A stretch of DNA of 64,000 bases from JBIQKZ01 sp044464765 (GCA_044464765.1 JBIQKZ010000006.1:62001-126000), one strand, 5' to 3'; counted from the stretch's first letter, positions 51,958-61,354 are shown. The notes: generated by a model from the sequence alone, not told the origin. Program-made: numbers and translations.

Positions 51958-52416
51958 TCATTGCTGCGCCGGTACCGGCACAAACCCCTGAACCAGATGG
52001 GCCGGGTTCGGCGGCACCGCCACTTGCTCGACAACACCATCCTGATCAATGGACACCGCCGTAGGCGACACACCCACCAGGGTCACCCCGGGAGCCAGCG
52101 TTTGCCCGACCCGATAGGCTTGAGGAGCACCGCCATTAACAGTGAGCAACGCCGTTCCGCGTTCGCCGTCGGCCGTCATCAAGCCGCTGACTACCACCCG
52201 CACGCGCAACGCCCCGCCACCGAACCAGCGGGCTACCGCTTCAGTGTCTTGTCCCAGGTGCGATGAAGTGTCCAGAGCGGGCGGCAACGCGCGCGGCACG
52301 GGCGCAAGAAGCAATGCGCCCCAAACACCCACCCCCACCGCAAACACCAGCACAGCCACGCCTCGAAGAAGATCGGGGCCGCTGATGCGAGAAAAACTTG
52401 CTGACAAGTAGCTCAT
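51958..52416 (-). CDS. GspC-like type II secretion protein
   Basis: 152 aa. One membrane helix near residues 18-38 (GVAVLVFAVGVGVWGALLLA), then a homology region: LRVRVVVSGLMTADGERGTA, LLTVNGGAPQAYRVGQTLAP and GVTLVGVSPTAVSIDQDGVV, matching the HR domain of GspC that links inner-membrane platform and outer-membrane secretin. No PDZ or coiled-coil end, so shorter than classical GspC. No other gsp genes in the window. Confidence 0.8.
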   Translation of the reverse strand: MSYLSASFSRISGPDLLRGVAVLVFAVGVGVWGALLLAPVPRALPPALDTSSHLGQDTEAVARWFGGGALRVRVVVSGLMTADGERGTALLTVNGGAPQAYRVGQTLAPGVTLVGVSPTAVSIDQDGVVEQVAVPPNPAHLVQGFVPVPAQQ

Positions 52417-52504
52417 GAGGATAAGGGTCCTTTTGACTGGCGCAGCAACATTATCGCAAATTGCGGGAAAATTACACTCCGTCGGTTGAATGTTTCAGCA
52501 ACGA

Positions 52505-52510
52505 TATAAT
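52505..52510 (+). promoter_or_regulatory. -10 element placed for a near-leaderless marR-type mRNA
   Basis: A perfect TATAAT ends 5 bp before the ATG at 52516, so transcription should begin at or within a base or two of the start codon. No Shine-Dalgarno precedes the ATG. The -35 is weak (TCGGTT). Confidence 0.5.
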
Positions 52511-52515
52511 GCAGC

Positions 52516-52971
52516 ATGCCTAAAATCGATACGCCCATGCCGGACGCCACTCTGGAGCATAACGTCGCCTTCCTGATGGCATCGATCATTTTTCGGCTCG
52601 ATCAGGATCTACGCGACACCATTTTGCGCAGGCTCGATCTCACCTACGTCCATTTCAGGGTGTTGCAGTACCTGTACGAGAAAGACGGACAGAAGATCGG
52701 AGACATCGCCACCGCCATCGTCGTGCGCCAACCCGTGCTTAGCCGAGTGATCGATCAGATGCAGGAACGCGCCTTAGTGCATCGCCAACCCGATCCCCAA
52801 GACAGTCGGCGCACGCGGGTATTCCTGACAAACCACGGCCGCGACCGCTATCAGCAAGCCTGGCCGCCCGCCCATCAGCTCATCGACAAGGCCCTGAAGA
52901 ATTTCAAGCCACAGGAAGAAAAAACACTACAGCACCTGCTGCAAAAAATGTCCGCCAACATATTTGACTAA
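52516..52971 (+). CDS. MarR-family transcriptional regulator
   Basis: 151 aa. Winged helix-turn-helix with FRVLQYLYEKDGQKIGDIAT, then VRQPVLSRVIDQMQERALVH and the wing RQPDPQDSRRTRVFLT, the DxRxxRV wing of MarR. Divergent from the GspC-like gene with a 99-bp gap, a typical place for a self- and neighbour-regulating site. Ligand unknown. Confidence 0.9.
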   Translation: MPKIDTPMPDATLEHNVAFLMASIIFRLDQDLRDTILRRLDLTYVHFRVLQYLYEKDGQKIGDIATAIVVRQPVLSRVIDQMQERALVHRQPDPQDSRRTRVFLTNHGRDRYQQAWPPAHQLIDKALKNFKPQEEKTLQHLLQKMSANIFD

Positions 52972-53072
52972 CCACAGCGGCCAACAAGAACAAAGCCATC
53001 AAGCGGAACTTCCACAACTGGCTTATAGTTAGCGATGAGCCCACAATAATTCAAACGACGGAGATCCCACAC

Positions 53073-53273
53073 TTGAAGCAACTTTTGCACCACGCCCGAC
53101 AACTGAATCAGCGCCGCATGAGCGCCTTCTACTTATTGCCCGAGCCCGGTGTCTCCAATAGTGCCAACCAACCCGGGCAACTGTCATTGCAGAACATTCC
53201 GCCGCCGGATGACCGCCCTCGGTCATTGCGTGAAATGTTCGCCGACACTGAATATGACAGCGACGAAAATTAA
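53073..53273 (+). CDS. Small protein of unknown function upstream of a terminator
   Basis: 66 aa from a TTG start with GGAGA nine bases upstream; an internal ATG (residue 16, MSAFYLLPEPG) is the alternative. The sequence has a basic amino half (HHARQLNQRRM) and an acidic tail (ADTEYDSDEN), with no membrane segment. The strong terminator directly after the stop supports expression. No family recognised. Confidence 0.5.
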   Translation: MKQLLHHARQLNQRRMSAFYLLPEPGVSNSANQPGQLSLQNIPPPDDRPRSLREMFADTEYDSDEN

Positions 53274-53308
53274 AACGCCGTCGCTTGCAGCGACGGCGTT
53301 TGGTTTTT
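53274..53308 (+). terminator. Bidirectional terminator between the small gene and rpoD
   Basis: AACGCCGTCGC-ttgca-GCGACGGCGTT, 11-bp stem, then TGGTTTTT on the plus strand and TTTTAATTTT on the minus strand. A second hairpin, AGCCCGCC-cac-GGCGGGCT (53319-53337), lies between it and the rpoD stop. Confidence 0.88.
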
Positions 53309-53347
53309 AGCGCCAGCGAGCCCGCCCACGGCGGGCTGAACTAAGCG

Positions 53348-55612
53348 CTACTGCCCTTCAAGAAAGCTCTTGAGCTTGTCAGAGCGGCTTGGGTGGCGCA
53401 ATTTGCGTAGCGCCTTGGCTTCGATCTGACGAATCCGCTCGCGGGTAACATCGAACTGCTTGCCGACTTCCTCGAGTGTCTGGTCGGTGCTCATTTCAAT
53501 GCCGAACCGCATGCGCAGCACCTTCGCTTCGCGTGGCGTCAGCGAATCAAGCACCTCTTTGACGACATCGCGCATGGAGCCATGCAAGGCCCATTCCGAT
53601 GGCGACAATGTACCCGTGTCCTCGATGAAATCGCCCAGGTGGGAATCATCGTCGTCGCCAATGGGTGTTTCCATGGAAATAGGCTCTTTGGCGATCTTGA
53701 GGATCTTGCGCACCTTGTCTTCCGGCATGTCCATCTTTTGCGCCAGGGTTGCGGGATCCGGCTCGGCGCCGGTTTCCTGCAGAATCTGACGGTTGATGCG
53801 GTTCATCTTGTTGATCGTTTCGATCATGTGAACCGGAATCCGGATAGTGCGCGCCTGATCCGCAATCGAACGCGTAATCGCCTGGCGAATCCACCACGTA
53901 GCATACGTCGAGAACTTATAGCCGCGCCGATACTCGAATTTGTCGACGGCTTTCATCAGGCCGATATTGCCTTCCTGAATCAGATCCAGGAACTGCAGGC
54001 CACGGTTGGTGTACTTCTTTGCTATGGAAATGACCAGACGCAGGTTGGCCTCGGTCATTTCGCGCTTGGCCTTGCGAGCCTTGGCTTCACCCGTGGCCAT
54101 GCGCTTATTGACTTCCTTTAGATCCTTAAGCGGCAACACAACACTGACTTGCAGGTCGATGAATTTCTGCTGCAGCTCTTGCACTGCCGGAACGTGGCGC
54201 TCCAGAGTTTCGGAATACGGATGCCCTGCCGAAACTTCGTTCAGCACCCAATCGAGATTGGTTTCATTACCGGGGAAAGCCTTGATGAAATAGGCGCGTG
54301 GCATGCCTGCGCGGTCAACGCAGGTGTGCAGGACCGCACGCTCCAGCTTACGCACTTCGGCCACTTGCTCGCGCATGGTGTCCGCCAGCTTCTCGACCAT
54401 TTTGGCTGTAAAGCGAATGCCCATCAGTTCGTTCAGAATGGCTTCCTGAGCCTGCGTGTATTCAGGCGCATCGTAGCCCAAGGTTTCGAACGCCTTGCGC
54501 ATCTTCTCGAACCAGGTCGACACGTTCTCGAACTTCTTGAGCGCCTTGGTACGAAGATGTTCCAGCTGCTTGCTGCTCATGCCGCCCGCCGGCCCGTCCT
54601 CGGCCTCGTCGTCGACCGCAACCCCGGCGCCGGCGTACTCTTCGCCCTCTTCGTCGACCAAGCCATCGACCACTTCGTCGATCTGGGCATGCCCTTCGCG
54701 CACACGCTGGATGTAAGCCAGAATTTCATTGACCGTGGTTGGGCAGGCGGCAATCGCCATGACCATGTGCTTGAGACCGTCTTCGATCCGCTTGGCGATC
54801 TCGATTTCGCCTTCACGTGTCAGAAGTTCAACCGTGCCCATTTCACGCATATACATACGCACGGGATCGGTGGTCCGGCCGAAGTCGGAATCCACTGTTG
54901 TAAGGGCGGCCTCGGCTTCGTCCTCGACATCGTCGTCGTTCGAGGCAACCGGTGCGTTGTCGTTGAGCAGCAAGGATTCCGCGTCCGGCGCCTGGTCGTA
55001 AACCGAGATACCCATGTCGCTGAAGGTGCTGATAATGCCGTCGATGGCTTCGGCATCGACCAGGTCGTCAGGCAGGTGATCGTTGATCTCGCCATAGGTA
55101 AGATAACCGCGGTCCTTGCCTAGCTTGATCAGCACTTTCAGCCGGTTGCGCCGGGCTTCTTGCTCTTCAGGCGTCATCTGGCTGCGCGCGGGGACGTCTT
55201 TTTCGCCCTTGGCCCGCTTGCCGCCACGCTTGGGCAGCGGCTTGAGCTCGGGAATGACTTCGGCTTCGATATCGCCGTCATCATCATTAAAATTGGCCGC
55301 ATCGTTATTGGCCGATTTGGCCGGTCGCCCCGGACGGCGGCCGCTGGGCGCCTTGGTGGCCGTTGCCTTCTTGGCAGCGGTTTTCGTGGCGGTCTTGGCG
55401 GCTGTTTTCTTTGCCGCTGTTTTCTTGGCCGCAGCTTTCTTTGCGGGCGCTTTCTTGGCAGCAGTCTTGGTGGCTGCCGCCGTGTCCGCCTTGGCGGCCG
55501 GCGCTACTTTGACAGCGGCTTTAGCAGCGGTTTTCGTCGCTGCAGCCGTTGTGGTTTTTTTTACTTCTTCCGGCTGTGTTGCCAGAGGGGTTTTACCAGT
55601 AGCTTGAGTCAT
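53348..55612 (-). CDS. rpoD: Housekeeping sigma factor RpoD
   Basis: 754 aa from the ATG at 55612. Region 1.2 TTDPVRMYMREMGTVELLTR, a large non-conserved insert, region 2 GLQFLDLIQEGNIGLMKAVD and YKFSTYATWWIRQAITRSIA, region 3, and region 4.2 VTRERIRQIEAKALRKLRHP. Before region 1.1 lies a tail of about 100 residues built of Ala/Lys repeats (KKAPAKKAAAKKTAAKKTAA), like histone H1 or the Bordetella H1 homologue. Last gene of rpsU-dnaG-rpoD, 235 bp after dnaG. Confidence 0.97.
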   Translation of the reverse strand: MTQATGKTPLATQPEEVKKTTTAAATKTAAKAAVKVAPAAKADTAAATKTAAKKAPAKKAAAKKTAAKKTAAKTATKTAAKKATATKAPSGRRPGRPAKSANNDAANFNDDDGDIEAEVIPELKPLPKRGGKRAKGEKDVPARSQMTPEEQEARRNRLKVLIKLGKDRGYLTYGEINDHLPDDLVDAEAIDGIISTFSDMGISVYDQAPDAESLLLNDNAPVASNDDDVEDEAEAALTTVDSDFGRTTDPVRMYMREMGTVELLTREGEIEIAKRIEDGLKHMVMAIAACPTTVNEILAYIQRVREGHAQIDEVVDGLVDEEGEEYAGAGVAVDDEAEDGPAGGMSSKQLEHLRTKALKKFENVSTWFEKMRKAFETLGYDAPEYTQAQEAILNELMGIRFTAKMVEKLADTMREQVAEVRKLERAVLHTCVDRAGMPRAYFIKAFPGNETNLDWVLNEVSAGHPYSETLERHVPAVQELQQKFIDLQVSVVLPLKDLKEVNKRMATGEAKARKAKREMTEANLRLVISIAKKYTNRGLQFLDLIQEGNIGLMKAVDKFEYRRGYKFSTYATWWIRQAITRSIADQARTIRIPVHMIETINKMNRINRQILQETGAEPDPATLAQKMDMPEDKVRKILKIAKEPISMETPIGDDDDSHLGDFIEDTGTLSPSEWALHGSMRDVVKEVLDSLTPREAKVLRMRFGIEMSTDQTLEEVGKQFDVTRERIRQIEAKALRKLRHPSRSDKLKSFLEGQ

Positions 55613-55847
55613 AGTCGCTTCCGTAGACGCAAAATCACGCGACGGCATTTCGCCGGCGAGTGTTGCAGGACAAACCAACTTACCGCACATCTAGGGCATA
55701 CATTGCAAAACGTCAAAACCTTACGCGAAGCCCCCGGATTGGATAAGTCCCTGATCAATATGCAGGGCGAATATGGGGCAAATCGGTCTCGGTTTGGGTA
55801 ATGCGCAAATATACTTTCGATATGCGAAACCTTATATTTTACAACAG

Positions 55848-57758
55848 TTAACGCGAAGTATCGCTGTTTAGCAGCGCCAGTCGTCGCGTCAGTGTTTGAT
55901 AACGTTCTCGCGACGACGGGTCTTTCAGGCCGGCCGCGATCAATTCGGATTGCTCGGCTTTGATCGAGTCAAGCTCGATACGATGCAAGGCGTCGTTCCA
56001 CTCGGCCACAGGATCGGGCAAATCGTCCTGCAGCAGGATCTCAGTACTTAGACTCTGAAGCAGCACTCCAAGTTCCGACGCAGGATCAGCCGCTTGCTGC
56101 AAGGCGCCCGCATGGCGTGCGCCGCTGGCATGAGCCAATGCAATCAGTTCTTTCACCAGTACCAGATGGGGGCCATGCTCCAGAATTTCAAGTTGCTGAT
56201 CGGCCATGCTGTCCACCAGCTCTGGGTGAGCCAACAATAGCCTCAGCAAGCGCTTGGCCATGGGCGTAACCGCCCGCGAACGCAGCCCGCCAGCCACCGA
56301 CGCCGCCTGGCTGGGGCGCGAATGCCCCTGCCTGGGCTCTGACCATCCCGCATCGACTTCATACACGGGGGGGATATCGTCCATGAAGCCCTCGGGCTCG
56401 TACTGAGTGAAGCCACGATCATCGCCAACAGGCAAATGCGCTTCCACCGACGGCTGGCGCGCATGAGGCACGGCAGCCATCATCTGGGCAAGCTCTTCGG
56501 GTGTCAGTTGAACCAGTTTGGCAAAATCCCGCTCGATCTGGATGCGCAGCGTGCCCTGGGGCATAAGCGCCAGCAAAGGCTTGGCTTCATGCACACAAGC
56601 GGCACGCCCTTCGGCTTCAGCCAACACATGCCTCGACGCCAGCTCATCGAGCATGAAGCGCGACAAGGGTGTTGCTTCGGCCATCATGGCTCGAAACGCC
56701 TCGACTCCGAATGCCTTCGCATAAGAATCGGGGTCGTGCTCGTGAGGCAGAAACAGAAAGCGTATGGAAGCATCGTCGCGCAATAGCGGCAAGCAGGTCT
56801 GCAACGCACGCCAGGCGGCCTTTCGGCCGGCATTGTCGCCATCGAAGCTAAAAACGATCTTGTCGCTGGCGCGCAACAGCTTTTGAATGTGTTCCGGCGT
56901 GGTCGCCGTACCCATGGTTCCGACCGCATTGTACAGTCCATGCTCGGCCAGCCCCACGACATCCATATACCCTTCGACCACCAGCACGCAGCCTTCGGCC
57001 CTAATTCCCTGGCGTCCCTCCCACAGACCATAGAGCTCCTGGCCTTTGGTGAACAATGGTGTTTCCGGGGAGTTCAGGTATTTAGGCTCGCCTTTGGCGA
57101 TCAAGCGCCCACCAAAGCCAATCAGTTTTCCGCGCGAGCTATGGATGGGGAACATGATTCGCTCGCGAAAGCGATCATAGCGCCGGCCATCTTCGGCCTC
57201 GACCACCAAGCCGGACTCAACCAGCAAAGGATCTTCGTAGTGTTCGAATACGCCGGCCAACCCTCGCCGATCGGCGCCCGTCCATCCTAAGCCGAACCGG
57301 GCTGCCGTGGCGCCCGTAAGCCCGCGCTGCTTCAAGTAACGCACCGCCACCGGCGAGGCTTTGAGCTGAGCCTGATAATGGCTTTGCGCCTGCGCCAATA
57401 GTTGCTCATGGCGCGAAACCTCTTGCTTGCGTCGCTTGGAGGCGGCCTGCTGAGCCGGACTGCGAGGCGCTTCGGGCACGATCATGCCAACGGAAGCAGC
57501 CAAGCTGCGCACGGCTTCGGGGAAACTTGCCCCGGTATGCTCGATCAGGAAGGAAATGGCGCTGCCATGGGCTCCGCAACCAAAGCAATGGTAAAACTGC
57601 TTCGTGGGACTGACAGTAAAAGAGGGGGTTTTTTCGTTATGAAATGGACAAAGGCCAAGTAAATTGGCCCCGCCCTTGCGCAACTGCACATATCGCCCGA
57701 CAACGTCGGCTACATCAACCCGGGCGAGTAAATCCTGGACAAATGATTCTGGTATCAA
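55848..57758 (-). CDS. dnaG: DNA primase DnaG
   Basis: 636 aa. CHC2 zinc finger (CPFHNEKTPSFTVSPTKQFY, then HCFGCGAHG), TOPRIM core with VVEGYMDVVGLAEHG and FSFDGDNAGRKAAWRAL, and a DnaB-interacting helical end. Starts with TTG at 57758, overlapping the rpsU stop (TTGA). A weak start codon together with coupling to rpsU would keep primase scarce relative to ribosomal protein S21, as known for this operon. The 55613-55847 gap to rpoD shows no clear internal promoter to my eye. Confidence 0.96.
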   Translation of the reverse strand: MIPESFVQDLLARVDVADVVGRYVQLRKGGANLLGLCPFHNEKTPSFTVSPTKQFYHCFGCGAHGSAISFLIEHTGASFPEAVRSLAASVGMIVPEAPRSPAQQAASKRRKQEVSRHEQLLAQAQSHYQAQLKASPVAVRYLKQRGLTGATAARFGLGWTGADRRGLAGVFEHYEDPLLVESGLVVEAEDGRRYDRFRERIMFPIHSSRGKLIGFGGRLIAKGEPKYLNSPETPLFTKGQELYGLWEGRQGIRAEGCVLVVEGYMDVVGLAEHGLYNAVGTMGTATTPEHIQKLLRASDKIVFSFDGDNAGRKAAWRALQTCLPLLRDDASIRFLFLPHEHDPDSYAKAFGVEAFRAMMAEATPLSRFMLDELASRHVLAEAEGRAACVHEAKPLLALMPQGTLRIQIERDFAKLVQLTPEELAQMMAAVPHARQPSVEAHLPVGDDRGFTQYEPEGFMDDIPPVYEVDAGWSEPRQGHSRPSQAASVAGGLRSRAVTPMAKRLLRLLLAHPELVDSMADQQLEILEHGPHLVLVKELIALAHASGARHAGALQQAADPASELGVLLQSLSTEILLQDDLPDPVAEWNDALHRIELDSIKAEQSELIAAGLKDPSSRERYQTLTRRLALLNSDTSR

Positions 57759-57967
57759 TACAGGCGCGGAGGCAATTGTTGGCTGCGAATACGCTTGTAG
57801 TGGCGCTTGACAGCCGCGGCATGCTTGCGTTTACGCTCGGCGGTGGGCTTTTCGTAAAATTCGCGCGAACGCAGCTCGGTCAAGAGGCCGTTTTTCTCGA
57901 TGGTGCGTTTGAAGCGGCGAAGCGCAGCTTCAAAGGGCTCGTTTTCTTTAAGACGAACGATAGGCAT
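57755..57967 (-). CDS. rpsU: 30S ribosomal protein S21
   Basis: 70 aa: MPIVRLKENEPFEAALRRFK, KNGLLTELRSREFYEKPTAE, and a basic tail RKRKHAAAVKRHYKRIRSQQ. First gene of the macromolecular synthesis operon, overlapping dnaG by 4 bp. Confidence 0.97.
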   Translation of the reverse strand: MPIVRLKENEPFEAALRRFKRTIEKNGLLTELRSREFYEKPTAERKRKHAAAVKRHYKRIRSQQLPPRLY

Positions 57968-58099
57968 GTACTGTAAAGCCTTATTAAGTTATTAGGTAAG
58001 TAAAATACATACGCGCAAAACCTGCGCCAATGGGGTTATACAAACACTAAACAAACAGTTTATACAACAAATACGTTAGCCCACTAGTGTAGCATAACG

Positions 58100-58645
58100 T
58101 CAGGCATTACGCACACCCTTTCGAATCCAGGCCTCGAGCTGATGCGGTCGAAGACTGTCGTAGTCTTCAAAAGGCTGGTGAATCCAGGGATTCGTGGGCA
58201 ACTGGTCGACAAAATAGTCGGGTGTTGCTCGCGAATGGCCTTTCCACCACAAGACGGCGCTGCGCATTTCGGTGATGGCGGGAAACTGCTCGCGCAGATG
58301 CTCGCCCACCCGAATAAACGTCATGCCGGTATCGACCATGTCGTCTACCAGCAACACTGAGCCATCCAGGGTGCCCCGTGTAATGGTAATGAACTGCGCG
58401 ATGTCGAGGCTGCCCTGCTCGGTGCCGGCAGCCTCGCGATAACTGCTGGTTGCCAGAATGCCCAACGGCACGTCGAACACCCGCGACAGCACGTCGCCAA
58501 CTCGCACGCCGCCACGCGCCAGACAGACAATTTTGTCGAATTTCCATCCGGACTCGTGAATAATAAGCGCCAGACGCTCGATCAGCGAATGGTAGTGATC
58601 CCAACTGACCCATAGGTCGCGATCGGTGCTTGGAGGCAGGCCCAT
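58100..58645 (-). CDS. Phosphoribosyltransferase (xanthine/hypoxanthine type)
   Basis: 181 aa from the ATG at 58645 (AGGAG seven bases upstream). The PRPP-binding motif is VLLVDDMVDTGMTFIR; the amino part has FDKIVCLARGGVRVGDVLSR. Salvages a purine base with PRPP. It lies upstream of rpsU on the same strand and next to purA, which fits a purine role. Base specificity (guanine, xanthine or hypoxanthine) cannot be read. Confidence 0.85.
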   Translation of the reverse strand: MGLPPSTDRDLWVSWDHYHSLIERLALIIHESGWKFDKIVCLARGGVRVGDVLSRVFDVPLGILATSSYREAAGTEQGSLDIAQFITITRGTLDGSVLLVDDMVDTGMTFIRVGEHLREQFPAITEMRSAVLWWKGHSRATPDYFVDQLPTNPWIHQPFEDYDSLRPHQLEAWIRKGVRNA

Positions 58646-58769
58646 TGAACAACTCCTGAACTTTTGAGGCATAAAACAGCAAGGAGCATAATCATAAACC
58701 TGTTATGGGAGCCACGCAAAAGATGCCCCCACGCCACGCCTGCGGCTTGCATTCATTTTAAGGGCGGGG

Positions 58770-60065
58770 TCAGCCTTGGAAGGGATGTCTCAGGACGATG
58801 GTTTCGAGGCGGTCGGGGCCGGTGGAAACCATGTCGATGGGCACCTCGCATACCAGGGCGATGCGCTCGAGGTAACGCCGTGCGTTGGCGGGCAATTTGT
58901 CGTAATCGGTGATGCCCACGGTGGACTCTTCCCAACCAGCCATTTCCTCGAATACAGGCTCGGCCTCGGCGACTGCCTTGGCCCCGTACGGGAGAACATC
59001 AAGGAACTCTCCCTTGTAGCGGTAGCCCACCCCGATCTTGATTTCGGGAATGCCGTCGAGCACGTCGAGCTTGGTAACGCACAAGCCCGAAATGCCATTC
59101 AGCATGACCGAGCGCTTCATGGCCGCGCCGTCGAACCAGCCACAGCGGCGCGGACGCCCGGTAACGGAGCCGAACTCTTTACCCACCGTCGCCAGCCGAG
59201 AACCGATATCGTCATGCAATTCGGTCGGGAAGGGCCCTGAGCCCACGCGAGTGGTGTAAGCCTTGGCGATGCCCAGAACATAGTTCAGCGACTGCGGGCC
59301 AACGCCGGCTCCCGCGGCAGCCGCCCCGGCCACGCAGTTGCTGCTGGTGACGAAAGGATAGGTGCCATGGTCGATATCCAGCAACCCGCCTTGCGCGCCC
59401 TCGAATAGCAATCGGTGGCCGGCCTTCTGCGCGGTGTGCAGATTATGGGACACATCCGCCACCATCGGCTGAATCTCCCGACCCAGCGCCATCGCCTGAT
59501 CGCGAACTTCGTCAGCCGACACCGCCTGAGCGCCAAGATAGTTGGTCAGCACAAAATTATGGTAGTCCAGCACCTCGGCAAGCTTCTCGTCGAACAGCGC
59601 AGGGTCGTAAAGATCTTGGACTCGCAAGGCGCGTCGCGCCACTTTGTCTTCGTAGGCTGGCCCGATGCCCCGGCCTGTAGTGCCAATCTTGCCCTCGCCC
59701 TTGCTTAGTTCGCGCGCTTGATCCAGAGCAATGTGATACGGCAGAATCAGCGGGCAGGCGGGAGAAATCTGTAAGCGTGGCCGTACGTCAAGGCCGGCTG
59801 CCTCGAGTTCGCCAATCTCTTTGAGCAAGGCTTCGGGCGACAACACGACGCCATTGCCTATATAGCAGGTGAGACCGGCATGCATGATGCCCGAAGGGAT
59901 CAGGCGCAAAATGGTCTTCTGGCCATTGATCCACAAAGTATGACCGGCATTGTGGCCGCCTTGGAAACGTACGACGCCTTGGGCCGATTCTGCCAGCCAG
60001 TCGACGATTTTTCCTTTTCCTTCGTCACCCCACTGGGTGCCGATCACGACAATATTCTTGCTCAT
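58770..60065 (-). CDS. purA: Adenylosuccinate synthetase
   Basis: 431 aa. GTP-dependent conversion of IMP to adenylosuccinate. IGTQWGDEGKGKIVDWLAE is the GDEGKGK phosphate loop with the catalytic Asp, QGGHNAGHTL follows, GTTGRGIGPAYEDKV and VTGRPRRCGWFD are the remaining signatures. Follows hisZ by 84 bp on the same strand, the arrangement common in Betaproteobacteria. Confidence 0.97.
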   Translation of the reverse strand: MSKNIVVIGTQWGDEGKGKIVDWLAESAQGVVRFQGGHNAGHTLWINGQKTILRLIPSGIMHAGLTCYIGNGVVLSPEALLKEIGELEAAGLDVRPRLQISPACPLILPYHIALDQARELSKGEGKIGTTGRGIGPAYEDKVARRALRVQDLYDPALFDEKLAEVLDYHNFVLTNYLGAQAVSADEVRDQAMALGREIQPMVADVSHNLHTAQKAGHRLLFEGAQGGLLDIDHGTYPFVTSSNCVAGAAAAGAGVGPQSLNYVLGIAKAYTTRVGSGPFPTELHDDIGSRLATVGKEFGSVTGRPRRCGWFDGAAMKRSVMLNGISGLCVTKLDVLDGIPEIKIGVGYRYKGEFLDVLPYGAKAVAEAEPVFEEMAGWEESTVGITDYDKLPANARRYLERIALVCEVPIDMVSTGPDRLETIVLRHPFQG

Positions 60066-60149
60066 AACGTATCAATAATGTTCCGGACCTTGCAAGCGCC
60101 CGAATAAAGGTTAGTGCCACTGATGAAGTAGAAATGGGCGAGCTTCACC

Positions 60150-61313
60150 CTACGATATTGTTGAAACCTGCCAAACGCCGTCGACCAGAACAAGTTCCCG
60201 ATCGACAATGAATTCGTCCAGATCATGCATCTGATCCGGCAGGGTCTGCACCACGATTTCTCCGGTTTCCCGCAAGCTACGCAAGGCGGCGACAAGGTCG
60301 GGATCTGTTCCCCAGGGGGCCCGGATAGCACGCGCGATCTGCGCCGGCGGCAACCCCGAGGACAGCTTGCGTAAATCAAGGCTGAAGCCGGTTGCCGGAC
60401 GGGTCCGGCCGAATACCTTGCCAATGCCGTCGTAGCGCCCGCCCTTTACCAAGGCATCGTGCCAGCCTTCGGCGTAAATGGAAAACACAACGCCCGAATG
60501 ATAGCCATAACCGCTGCCCATATCCGCCAGATCGATGCTGAAGTCGTAATCGGGCAAGGCGTTGATCAGGGTTCTCAGGTCGGCGATGGCTGCCCGAATG
60601 CGGGGCAGCGGCGGCAGATCGCGCAGCGCCCGATCCAGTACATCCACCCCGCCGTACAACGACGGAAGGACGGTCAAGGCTTTAATGCTGGCTGGTGCAG
60701 CCTCGTTCAGTTCCTGGCCCAGTTCGACCAGGCCTGGCACGTCTTTGGCGCTGATCAGGTCGATAATAGTGTCGGCAGCAACCCCTAGCGCAGGGTCGGC
60801 ATCGATGATCGCACGTACGATCCCCGGATGGTTAAGGTCGAGCCTGGCGCCCACCACTCCGGCCTTGCGCACGCTTTCAAGCGCCAAATGAATGATTTCG
60901 ATGTCGGCCTCGACCCCCGCATGCCCGAACAACTCGGCGCCAATCTGCAAGAGCTCGCGATCTGAAAGCAGGCCCGCAGGCCTGGCATGGAAGACAGTGC
61001 CGCAGTAGCACAAGCGGGTAACGCCTTCGCGGTTCAGAAGGTGGGCGTCGATACGCGACACTTGCGGAGTGATGTCGGCCCGCACGCCCAGTGTGCGCCC
61101 CGACAACTGATCCACCAGCTTGCACGTACGCAAGCCCAGATCCGTTCCAGTTCCCGACAGCAGGGAATCAAGATACTCCACCAGGGGCGGCGCCACCAGT
61201 TCGAACCCGTAACCACGGTACAGATCGAGCAAATTGCGTCGCAGCTCCTCGATGCGGCGCGCCTCGGCAGGAAGAATATCGGCCAGACTTTCTGGCAACA
61301 ACCAAGTGGACAT
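60150..61313 (-). CDS. hisZ: ATP phosphoribosyltransferase regulatory subunit HisZ
   Basis: 387-aa HisRS-like paralogue that activates the short form of HisG. WLLPESLADILPAEARRIEE opens the protein, motif 2-like TRLCYCGTVFHARPAGLLSD and the absence of an anticodon-binding domain separate it from HisS. The doublet ATG ATG at 61316/61313 lies after AGGG; the longer upstream frame runs through a terminator hairpin and was rejected. Confidence 0.92.
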   Translation of the reverse strand: MSTWLLPESLADILPAEARRIEELRRNLLDLYRGYGFELVAPPLVEYLDSLLSGTGTDLGLRTCKLVDQLSGRTLGVRADITPQVSRIDAHLLNREGVTRLCYCGTVFHARPAGLLSDRELLQIGAELFGHAGVEADIEIIHLALESVRKAGVVGARLDLNHPGIVRAIIDADPALGVAADTIIDLISAKDVPGLVELGQELNEAAPASIKALTVLPSLYGGVDVLDRALRDLPPLPRIRAAIADLRTLINALPDYDFSIDLADMGSGYGYHSGVVFSIYAEGWHDALVKGGRYDGIGKVFGRTRPATGFSLDLRKLSSGLPPAQIARAIRAPWGTDPDLVAALRSLRETGEIVVQTLPDQMHDLDEFIVDRELVLVDGVWQVSTIS

Positions 61314-61354
61314 CATGCAGCCCTGAGTAAATTCATTTGGACACGGCACACAAA

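Noticed and set aside
55160..55801. Gly/Arg/Cys-rich plus-strand frame opposite the rpoD start
   Set aside because: Its repeats are the complement of the AAKK-coding repeats; not a gene.
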